Origin: Pseudomonadota bacterium
GTDB taxonomy: Bacteria > Pseudomonadota > Gammaproteobacteria > Burkholderiales > SG8-39
Length of the DNA stretch: 12,464 nt
NCBI GenBank assembly: GCA_003242425.1
Contig: QGUL01000014.1
Coordinates: 1-12,464, forward strand
Direction: 5' to 3'
Positions 7,101 to 12,464 of the stretch are shown one piece after another. Under the pieces are notes generated by a model that was not told the DNA's origin, searched no databases, and was given only the letters and a program-made list of their open reading frames with translations. The stretch's first letter is position 1. Each line of letters opens with the position of its first letter. Both the position numbers and the translations under genes were made by a program.

Positions 7101-9624
7101 GCGCGAGCTGCTGGGTGAAATCGAGCGAGAACTCCTTCTCGGCCGCGGGCTCGTCCTGCGCGGCCGCCGGGGCGGGCACAGCGGTTTCCGCCGGCTGTGC
7201 CGCCTGCACGGCGGCGTATTCCGACAGCGGCCGGCCTTCGCGCACGCACTGCGCCATCGCGACGATCTCGCTTTCGTCGGGGCTGTGCTCGCCGGCCTTG
7301 AGCGCCTCGACCGCGCCGGCGAAGAATTTACGGCCGGCTTCGATCAGCTCCAGCAGATCCGCGCTGGCCGGGCGCTCCTCTTCGAGCCAGCGGTTCATCA
7401 CCTGCTCGATCGCCCACGCCCCCTCGGACAGGCGCGTCAGCCCCACCATGCGGCCGCTGCCCTTGAGGGTGTGATAGCCGCGGCGGATGGTACGCAGCAC
7501 ATCGATGTTCTGCGGCTGTTCGCGCGCGATGGCGAGCTGCTCGGCGATGGTGTTCAGCACTTCGCCGGCTTCCTCGAGGTAGACGGCGAGCAGCTCCGCA
7601 TCGACCGTCTCGTCGCTCGCGGAGAGCAGTTTGGCGGTCTCGGGCGAAGGCGCGGGCACGGCCGTCGCCGGAGCGATGTTCTGCATCACCTGCGAGATTT
7701 CGGCGTCGAAGGGCTTGGCGGTGGACTGCGCGAGCAGCGCGAGCATCTCGCCCACGCGTTTTTCCAACGCCGCGTCGGCCACCAGGCTGGCGTCCTTCTG
7801 GATCGCCACCAGTTGCGCCTGCAGCTGCGCCTTGAGCTGGCCGTTTTCCGGATCGTTGCGCCAGGCCTCGAACAGCTTCTCCAGCGACTGCTTGGCGGCC
7901 TCGATCTCTTCCTCCACCGAGCGGGCACGGACGTCTTCATCGTCCTCGGCCCGTGCCGCGCGGATGGGATGCATGAAGTTCTGCAGCTCGGCCTTGCCGT
8001 ACTGCAGCGCCTCGACGTAGAAGCCGAGGCCGGACAGCATGGAAGCGACGCGCTCGAAATCGGCCTGCGAGGGCTCGTAGCTCGGCTGCGCGAAACGCTG
8101 GATGTCGTTGAAGCACTCGGACAGGACCGCGGCCGCCTCGTCCTCGTTGAGCATGGTGAAGGCGCCCAGCACCTGCCGCACCGGCCGCGACAGTTCGGAC
8201 AGGGCGCTGCGCTTGCCGGGGTCGCGGAAGAACTCGTCCAGCGCCTGTTCGATGGTGCGCAGGCTCGCCTGGATCTCCGCCACCACCTGGCTCATAAGCA
8301 GGCGTTCCTGCGCCCGGCGCGACATCTCGTCGAGCACCGGTACCGGAGTGGCGGCGCCGAGCAGGTTGCCCTCCATGCAAGCCCGCAGGCGGTCGCACAT
8401 CAGCTTCGCCTGTTCGCCGTACTCCTCCTCGCTCAGCTTGGCGTGGTTCTCGACGCCGTTTTCCACCAGCAGCAGCGCGGTGGCGACTTCCATGGCGACG
8501 ATGTCGTCGACCCGCTCAGGTTGCGCGAGCAGCCATTGCGCCACCTTGTCGAGCTGCGCGACCAGGTTGTCGATCGAAGCGTGGCCCAGGGCGATGACCT
8601 GCGTCTTGAGCGTCGCGACCTGCTCGGCGAAGGTGTTGAGGCTGGGCCGGTGGCCCGAGGCGCATTTGTTCCAGGCCGTCTTGGCGGCGCCGAGCGCCTC
8701 GCGCACGCCGCGCAGGGCGGGATGCTGCGCCGCCAGTCCGGCGCGCACGCCGAAGGATTCGGGCAGCGTGGCCGCGAGGTCGTAGACCTCCTGCACCTGG
8801 CGCACGTGTTCGGTCACGGGCTTGGCACGCGCGACGGCGTAGAGCGCTTCGCGCATCAGCCGCTCGGCCACCGTGGTGGAGCCTTCCACCAGGCGCTTCA
8901 ACTGCTGTTCGATGCGGTTGCAGAGCCGCTGGATCCAGGGCTGCACAGGCAGCGCCTTGGCCGCCAGGGCGTCGAAGAAGCCCAGCGCCACCCACCAGAA
9001 CGCCCGTTGCGCCGGCGAGGTCTGCACCGCCTCGACCGCGGCGATGGCCACGCGCATGGCATCGACGCCGCTTTCGTCGTTGTGCAGCCACTTCAGCAGC
9101 CCGCGCTGATAGCGCGCCCGCTGCCGGCGGTAGAACTTGCTCAGGTCGTCCGGGGCCACCGCCACCATCGGCTGTTCGCGTCGCGGCGGACGGCGCGACA
9201 GGTCGGGATAGTAGAGATCGATGGGATCGGCATCGCGGCCGCGCGCCCTGCACACGGCCTCGTAGATGTCGAAGAGCTTGAGCGGCTGATGCGGCTCGCC
9301 GGACAGCAACTCTTCCAAATAGGCGCGGATGGCCTGATAGGCTTGTTCGGCCGTGGCGACGAGCGCCTCGTCGGGCGCGTCCTCGCTCAGCCCGGCAAGC
9401 AGGCTCTCGACTTCCTCGGACAGCCGCGTGACACCGTCCAAGCCGACGATCTGCAGGGCGCCGTGCGCCTGGTGGAAATGGGTGCGACAGAATTTGAGCT
9501 GGGTGGGCTCGGCCGGGTTTTGCGCGTAGGCCTTCAGCGCGGCTAGGGAACGATCCAACGCTTGATCGATTTCGCCCTTGACCCAGGTCAGCGGGCCGAT
9601 ATCGAAATCGCTCGGCTTGTTCAT
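4192..9624 (-). CDS. chpA: ChpA/PilL hybrid chemotaxis kinase (Hpt-HATPase-CheW-REC)
   Basis: This 1810-residue cytoplasmic CheA/CheY hybrid is the central kinase of twitching motility. An N-terminal helical region (1-650) holds two degenerate Hpt-like repeats: HQAHGAL, with His54 but no following basic residue, and QVLGAF, where Leu486 replaces His. Three canonical Hpt domains follow, with HTLKGSGRM (His718), HTLTGIAGTAKM (His906) and HTLKGSARM (His1099). They are joined by Ala/Pro/Glu-rich linkers near 830-870, 1005-1060 and 1150-1190. Next come a helical dimerisation region (about 1190-1340) and a HATPase with Asn1399/His1403 (N-box), DDGAGLD (1439-1445) and GRGVGMD (1490-1496). A CheW domain (about 1530-1665) and a receiver with Asp1693/Asp1694, phospho-acceptor Asp1737 and Lys1789 complete it. 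P. aeruginosa ChpA has 2472 residues and more phosphotransfer domains, so this is a shorter version. ATG at 9624 has AAGGTG 8 bases upstream. Confidence 0.96.
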   Translation of the reverse strand: MNKPSDFDIGPLTWVKGEIDQALDRSLAALKAYAQNPAEPTQLKFCRTHFHQAHGALQIVGLDGVTRLSEEVESLLAGLSEDAPDEALVATAEQAYQAIRAYLEELLSGEPHQPLKLFDIYEAVCRARGRDADPIDLYYPDLSRRPPRREQPMVAVAPDDLSKFYRRQRARYQRGLLKWLHNDESGVDAMRVAIAAVEAVQTSPAQRAFWWVALGFFDALAAKALPVQPWIQRLCNRIEQQLKRLVEGSTTVAERLMREALYAVARAKPVTEHVRQVQEVYDLAATLPESFGVRAGLAAQHPALRGVREALGAAKTAWNKCASGHRPSLNTFAEQVATLKTQVIALGHASIDNLVAQLDKVAQWLLAQPERVDDIVAMEVATALLLVENGVENHAKLSEEEYGEQAKLMCDRLRACMEGNLLGAATPVPVLDEMSRRAQERLLMSQVVAEIQASLRTIEQALDEFFRDPGKRSALSELSRPVRQVLGAFTMLNEDEAAAVLSECFNDIQRFAQPSYEPSQADFERVASMLSGLGFYVEALQYGKAELQNFMHPIRAARAEDDEDVRARSVEEEIEAAKQSLEKLFEAWRNDPENGQLKAQLQAQLVAIQKDASLVADAALEKRVGEMLALLAQSTAKPFDAEISQVMQNIAPATAVPAPSPETAKLLSASDETVDAELLAVYLEEAGEVLNTIAEQLAIAREQPQNIDVLRTIRRGYHTLKGSGRMVGLTRLSEGAWAIEQVMNRWLEEERPASADLLELIEAGRKFFAGAVEALKAGEHSPDESEIVAMAQCVREGRPLSEYAAVQAAQPAETAVPAPAAAQDEPAAEKEFSLDFTQQLAPLAAEPAAPEEAAVSETVRIGDVELSRSLFEIFIGEARKLLADLRAAYASPLPGALDEDFKRALHTLTGIAGTAKMRALREVSEALEHLLARLADTEPDAAVKDLMGTALQTMDAMVRAVTDLRLPEPAPDLVARLEEAGMAAPGAAAEPAAAADTLTLAMDEQAPELDFSALGAAAESADAPAAEEAFAPAAAAPAVEDVPLELGEARIDDDLDPQLLPIFLEEAQELMPAIGAGLRDWRDHPDNVAVGHSLQRVLHTLKGSARMAGAMGIGELTHAMETRVENALALKTLPVTLFDELENAYDRLNMLYERLQNPAAAPASQPQPQPVAPSAPAAEQAPEAAVPAAAAPAITPEEAELLAQQRALLRVRADLIDRLVNEAGEVSIARSRIEGEMRAIKAAVQDLTENVTRLRAQLREIEIQAESQMQSRLALAQEQHQEFDPLEFDRFTRFQELTRSMAESVNDVQTVHGNLLKALDETDAALSAQARLTRELQSNLMRIRMVPFSSVSERLYRVVRQATKETGKRAVLDIRGGQVELDRSVLERITAPFEHMLRNCVVHGVEDPDTRAARGKPQVGEIRIEVRQEGNEIMLTVADDGAGLDFERIRKKAESLGLLAPGVEIGNDELAQYIFHPGFSTASEVTQLAGRGVGMDVVKSEISALGGRVDTQSEPGKGTSFTIFLPLTTAVTQAVLIRAAGRTYAVPSVMVEQIRQMKEDELQACHAAGEVRWQERAFPLRYLPRLLGDFAHQPEKQRVTPVMLLRSGASVAAVQVDEVLGNQEIVVKNTGPLLARVIGVTGATVLGTGEIVLILNPVILVQNERYTETHAQAAAPVADEPEGPSAPTVMIVDDSLTVRKITGRLLAREGYNVLTAKDGVDAMEQLQETVPDVMLVDIEMPRMDGFDLTRNVRNDPRLKHIPIIMITSRTAEKHRNYAAQVGVNVYLGKPYQEDQLLEHIAAFVKQPVAV

Positions 9625-9653
9625 GCCTGCAACACCTTATCCAAATCCTGCAT
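9621..9653 (-). CDS. Candidate 10-codon upstream ORF coupled to chpA
   Basis: ATG at 9653 opens a short frame, MQDLDKVLQA, that stops at TGA 9621-9623. That TGA overlaps the chpA ATG as ATGA. A weak GCAGG lies 7 bases before its start, and the chpA Shine-Dalgarno AAGGTG lies inside it. Such an overlap can couple translation of the two frames, but ten codons can arise by chance and no peptide function is suggested. The frame stays open for about 17 codons further upstream without another ATG. Confidence 0.2.
   Translation of the reverse strand: MQDLDKVLQA
9633..9638 (-). promoter_or_regulatory. Ribosome binding site of chpA
   Basis: The minus strand reads AAGGTG, one mismatch from AAGGAG, with 8 bases before the ATG at 9624. 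It supports this start for the long kinase gene, since other frames extend past it. Confidence 0.6.
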
Positions 9654-9707
9654 GAGGAAGCCTGCGCGAACGGCGATCGCTCCCGCTCGTGGACGCTTCC
9701 CGAAACA

Positions 9708-9725
9708 TGGGCCCGACCGGGCCCA
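9708..9725 (-). terminator. Hairpin in the pilJ-chpA gap, possible weak terminator
   Basis: TGGGCCC (9708-9714) and GGGCCCA (9719-9725) form a 7-bp perfect stem with a 4-base loop. On the minus strand it is followed at once by TGTTT, the richest T stretch in the gap. It sits between the pilJ stop and the chpA start. It could cause partial termination, so that less chpA than pilJ is made, or it could be an RNA processing site. The T-tract is too short for a confident terminator call. Confidence 0.35.
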
Positions 9726-9748
9726 CATGCGCGTTCCGCCACCGCCCG

Positions 9749-9790
9749 GCGCGAACCCGCCCGTGTACCGCGACGAGCGGGGATTCGCGC
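9749..9790 (-). other. Inverted repeat just after pilJ
   Basis: GCGCGAACCCGC (9749-9760) pairs with GCGGGGATTCGCGC (9777-9790) as a 12-bp stem with a two-base GA bulge and a 16-base loop. It starts 12 bases beyond the pilJ stop. No T-tract follows on the minus strand. It may stabilise the pilJ mRNA 3' end or slow transcription. Function is inferred from position only. Confidence 0.3.
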
Positions 9791-9802
9791 CGCACCGAGG
9801 TA

Positions 9803-11971
9803 TTAGATCTTGAAGTTGGCGACCGAGCCTTTCAGTTCCTGCGCCAGCTTCGCCAACTGCCCGACCGAGACCGCCGTCTGCTTGGTGCCCTCGGTGGTCT
9901 GCTTGGTCACGGCAAGGATCTCTTCCATGGCAGAGGCCACCTTGCCGGCCTGCTGCGCCTGCGCGTGCGTGGTCACGGAGATCTCTTCAATGAGCGCGGC
10001 CAGGCGGCGCGACACCTCGCCGATCTCGGCCAGCGCCTGGCCGGCCGCGTCGGACAGCTTGGTTCCGTCGACCACGCCCTGGGTGCTCTTCTCCATGGCG
10101 GTGACCGCGTCCTGGGTGTCGGTCTGAATGGTCTTCACGATCGCGCCGATCTGCTTGGTCGCCTCGGCCGAGCGTTCCGCAAGACGCTGCACTTCTTCCG
10201 CCACCACCGTGAAGCCGCGGCCGGCTTCGCCCGCGGAGGCCGCCTGGATCGCAGCGTTCAGCGCCAGCACGTTGGTCTGTTCGGTAATGTCGGAAATCAG
10301 CTCCACGATCTCGCCGATCTCCTGCGAAGACTCGCCCAGGCGCTTGATCCGTTTCGCGGTCTCCTGGATCTGGTCGCGGATGTCGTTCATGCCGGCGATG
10401 GAGTTCTGCACCGCCTCCTGGCCCTTCTGCGCGGCGGCAAGCGATTGCCGCGCCACGTTCACCGACTGGGCCGCGCTGGCCGACACGTCGTTAATGGCGC
10501 GCGCCATTTCCAGAACCGAGGCGCCGGCTTCCTGAATCTGCTTGGACTGCCGCTCCGCGGCCTGCAGCAGCCGCGAGGAGATCTGCGCGGCGGATTCGGT
10601 CGCGCTCGTCACTTGCGCCGCCGCGCTGTTGATGCGGCCCACCAGCACGCGCAGCTCCTCGATGGTGTAGTTGACCGAGTCGGCGATCGCGCCGGTGATG
10701 TCCTCGGTCACCGTCGCCTGCACCGTGAGGTCGCCGTCGGCGAGGCTGCCCATTTCGTTCATGAGGCGCAGAATCGCCTCCTGGTTGGCCTTGTTCTGTT
10801 CTTCCGCTTCGGCCCGCAGACGTTCCGCTTCCTCGCGCAGCAGCACCTGCACGGCGGTCCGGCGCTCGCTCTCGTCGCGGTAGGCCTTGATCATCAGCAG
10901 CACCACGGCGATGACCAGCGCGCCGGCGACACCGATGGCGGTGAACACGTAGACGCGGCCGCCGACGTTGGCCTGGAAGCTCTGTTCCAGTTGCTTGGTC
11001 GCTTCCAGCAGGTTGTCCGAATCCAGCACCACCTGATAGCCGGCACGCTTGGCCTCCACCAGCGTCAGCAGCGCGCCCATGATGGTGCTCACCGAGTTGC
11101 GGTACTCGGCGTAGGCTTTTTCCAGTTCATTGAGAATCGCCAGCGTCTCGGCGTCGCGCGTGCCGGGCAGGCGCAGCGTGTCGCTGCCGCCCTTCAGACC
11201 GGTGATGAGCTCACGGAAGGTGTTGGAGTCCTTGCCGAGCAGGAAGGTCACTTCCGGGTCGATCTCGCGCGCCGCGAGCAGGGCGTTGGCGTTCTTGGCG
11301 ATGCGCTGGGTCAGCATGACGAGCTGGCCGGAAGCCGAGACTTCCTGCGGCGTGCCGTTGCGCAACTTCGCGGCCGCGACCTGTTCGGCCAGGTCGAGCA
11401 GCAAGGCGTTGTGGTTGTTGATCGCCGCCACCGCGGCACCGAGTTCCACCAGGTTCTTCTGCTGCTGCAGCATCAGCGCAGTGTTCTGCTCGGTCTTCTT
11501 CCACAGCGCCGTGACCTTGCCGAGCGCCGGACGCACCGCATCCGGCGCCGGCGGCAGGGAGGTGTTGCCCACCATGCCGCCGCCGTTCAGCACCCCGAGC
11601 AGGCGCGCGAATTCGTTGCGCGCGGCGGTCAGACGGGGAAAGGCCTCGGCGATACCCTGCAGGCTCTGCTGCGCCTCGTTGGAGATCTGCTGCGACAGCG
11701 TCCGCATCTGACCGGCCGCCGCCACGTAGGCCGTGCCCTGGGTCGCGGTACGGATCGAGTACCAGCCGAGGGCGACGATCACCAGCACCAGCAGCGTGAG
11801 CACGGTGCCGTAGACCTGCATCTGCGAGCGGAAGGTGCGCATCAGGCCGCGCTTCGGTTGCGCCGTCGTTGCGCCGTCGGAAATCCTTTGCGCGCCCAGC
11901 GATGGGCTTTCGGGCGTGGTCGGGCCCCGCTTGCCGAATCCGAAGTTCAGCGCGCTCAGATTGATTGCCAT
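9803..11971 (-). CDS. pilJ: Type IV pilus methyl-accepting chemotaxis protein PilJ
   Basis: This 722-residue inner-membrane receptor feeds the Pil-Chp kinase (P. aeruginosa PilJ has 682 residues). A cytoplasmic N-terminus of about 50 residues precedes TM1 (about 52-73). The periplasmic part (74-338) carries two PilJ-type helical modules with similar cores, [14 protein letters not shown] (87-100) and [14 protein letters not shown] (215-228). TM2 is about 340-362. A HAMP-like segment follows, with [20 protein letters not shown] (410-429). The signalling hairpin tip is [24 protein letters not shown] (564-587), the highly conserved MCP core that binds CheA and CheW. Ligand is unknown; in Pseudomonas PilJ is tied to sensing of pilin and surface contact. 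ATG at 11971 follows an AGGGGGGG tract. pilI lies 30 bp upstream and chpA 178 bp downstream. No CheR-like pilK follows, so adaptation enzymes must be elsewhere or absent. Confidence 0.96.
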   Translation of the reverse strand: MAINLSALNFGFGKRGPTTPESPSLGAQRISDGATTAQPKRGLMRTFRSQMQVYGTVLTLLVLVIVALGWYSIRTATQGTAYVAAAGQMRTLSQQISNEAQQSLQGIAEAFPRLTAARNEFARLLGVLNGGGMVGNTSLPPAPDAVRPALGKVTALWKKTEQNTALMLQQQKNLVELGAAVAAINNHNALLLDLAEQVAAAKLRNGTPQEVSASGQLVMLTQRIAKNANALLAAREIDPEVTFLLGKDSNTFRELITGLKGGSDTLRLPGTRDAETLAILNELEKAYAEYRNSVSTIMGALLTLVEAKRAGYQVVLDSDNLLEATKQLEQSFQANVGGRVYVFTAIGVAGALVIAVVLLMIKAYRDESERRTAVQVLLREEAERLRAEAEEQNKANQEAILRLMNEMGSLADGDLTVQATVTEDITGAIADSVNYTIEELRVLVGRINSAAAQVTSATESAAQISSRLLQAAERQSKQIQEAGASVLEMARAINDVSASAAQSVNVARQSLAAAQKGQEAVQNSIAGMNDIRDQIQETAKRIKRLGESSQEIGEIVELISDITEQTNVLALNAAIQAASAGEAGRGFTVVAEEVQRLAERSAEATKQIGAIVKTIQTDTQDAVTAMEKSTQGVVDGTKLSDAAGQALAEIGEVSRRLAALIEEISVTTHAQAQQAGKVASAMEEILAVTKQTTEGTKQTAVSVGQLAKLAQELKGSVANFKI

Positions 11972-11973
11972 AT

Positions 11974-11981
11974 CCCCCCCT
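11974..11981 (-). promoter_or_regulatory. Ribosome binding site of pilJ, with a G7 run
   Basis: The minus strand reads AGGGGGGG followed by AT and the pilJ ATG. The G-run pairs well with the 16S anti-Shine-Dalgarno in several registers. A seven-base homopolymer is somewhat prone to slippage, which would change only the spacing here and not the reading frame. Confidence 0.5.
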
Positions 11982-12001
11982 AATTGAGGTCCTGCGACCG
12001 T

Positions 12002-12464
12002 CTAGGCGGCCGACTGTAAGAAATCGTTGTGATAAACCAGCGCGCTCATTTCGAGTTCGCGCCACAACCTGCCTTCCTGGTCGACGTAATGCGCCACTTC
12101 CCACGGGCGCTCGCCGCCGCTGTGTTGCTGCTGGAACTGTTCGATGTGGCGGATGCCGAGCATGCGATGCACCAGCAGTGCGGTGTTGACCCCGTAGCGC
12201 TCCCCGACGAGCAGCAGCCGCGTGTCGGCGGTGTTCGGCGTCGGCTCGCCGCCGAGGAAGGCGGAAAAATCGACCACGGTGTAGAGATTGCCCCGGATGT
12301 TCGTCAGCCCGCGGAACCAGTGGCGCGTCAGCGGCACCGGCGTGATGGCGGGCGGCGGAATCACTTCGCCGACTTCATTGAGCCCGAGCAGCCACAGCTC
12401 CCCGCCCACCCGCACACCCAGGCGGGGGCTGACGGGCCCCCCCGCCCGCCCCCCCGTTAGGCGG
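12002..12464 (-). CDS. pilI: CheW-like pilus adaptor PilI, 5' end outside the window
   Basis: This is a CheW-domain protein that couples the PilJ receptor to the ChpA kinase. Visible motifs are LGVRVGGELWLLGLNEVGEVI, then LTRHWFRGLTNIRGNLYTVVDF (the most conserved CheW stretch), LLLVGERYG and LLVHRMLGIR. It ends NDFLQSAA with a TAG at 12002-12004. PilI proteins are usually about 160-180 residues. The conserved CheW strand SPRLGVRVGG already starts upstream of the GTG at 12415, and the frame stays open to the window edge. So that GTG is an internal codon, and the true start with an N-terminal helix of about 30 residues lies beyond the window. The last bases (from about 12437) are C7-G-C3-G-C7, so residues encoded there are uncertain. 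It is the first visible gene of the pilI-pilJ-chpA run. The response regulators pilG and pilH are expected just upstream. Confidence 0.88.
   Translation of the reverse strand, partial: RLTGGRAGGPVSPRLGVRVGGELWLLGLNEVGEVIPPPAITPVPLTRHWFRGLTNIRGNLYTVVDFSAFLGGEPTPNTADTRLLLVGERYGVNTALLVHRMLGIRHIEQFQQQHSGGERPWEVAHYVDQEGRLWRELEMSALVYHNDFLQSAA

Noticed and set aside
6000..7250. Repeated GC-rich segments in the kinase gene as DNA repeats
   Set aside because: They encode Ala/Pro/Glu-rich linkers between Hpt domains; similarity is short and explained by codon and residue bias.
7285..9546. A 753-codon open frame on the plus strand opposite the N-terminal half of chpA
   Set aside because: Composition is a shadow of the kinase frame (Arg/His/Leu-rich, no domain). 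The minus frame is continuous through recognisable domains.
4192..9624. Flagellar CheA rather than pilus ChpA
   Set aside because: Multiple Hpt domains, a C-terminal receiver, the FimL-like N-terminus and the PilJ/PilI neighbours point to the pilus system.
9689..11983. A 764-codon open frame on the plus strand opposite pilJ
   Set aside because: The minus-strand frame encodes a full MCP with the conserved signalling hairpin. The plus frame is a His/Arg/Gly-rich mirror with no motif, as often produced by GC-rich codon use.
1..12464. tRNA, rRNA, CRISPR, insertion sequence, attachment site or riboswitch
   Set aside because: Read on both strands, no cloverleaf, spaced direct repeats, transposase or integrase motifs were seen, and there is no gene-free stretch above 300 bp.

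Overview
This is a GC-rich, densely packed chromosomal window that looks like a betaproteobacterium, most like the Rhodocyclales (Thauera/Azoarcus type). That assignment rests on remembered protein similarity and gene order, not on a search. Nearly everything is core genome on the minus strand. No tRNA, rRNA, CRISPR array, insertion sequence or phage gene was seen.

Right part (about 4190 to the right edge, minus strand): the type IV pilus chemosensory (Pil-Chp) cluster, read from right to left. It holds a CheW-type adaptor PilI (5' end cut by the window), the pilus receptor PilJ, and a 1810-residue CheA/CheY hybrid kinase (ChpA, also called PilL). PilJ senses at the membrane, PilI couples it to the kinase, and ChpA passes phosphate from its histidine phosphotransfer (Hpt) domains to a C-terminal receiver and presumably to PilG/PilH-type regulators outside the window. 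No PilK-type methyltransferase lies between pilJ and chpA. That 178-bp gap holds two hairpins and a 10-codon mini-ORF that overlaps the chpA start. A perfect 10-bp hairpin follows chpA.

Middle and left part (314-4080, minus strand): a compact block algH - ruvX - pyrR - pyrB - pyrC', with overlaps or gaps of a few bases. pyrB is aspartate carbamoyltransferase. pyrC' is a dihydroorotase homologue that has lost all five metal-ligand positions and is almost certainly a structural partner of PyrB, as in Pseudomonas. pyrR is present, but there is no room for a classical pyr attenuation leader.

Left edge (plus strand): the last codons of an upstream gene, then a DUF167 (YggU) gene that starts on a GTGA overlap and ends tail-to-tail with pyrC' on a shared TTAA.

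The window shows no unknown multi-gene system. The points worth a second look are the metal-less dihydroorotase, the His in place of the third acidic residue of RuvX, the reduced Hpt set of ChpA, the pilJ-chpA junction, and the start region of algH. From memory, algH-ruvX-pyrR-pyrB-pyrC' and the pil-chp genes are also near neighbours in Pseudomonas aeruginosa (about PA0401-PA0413).
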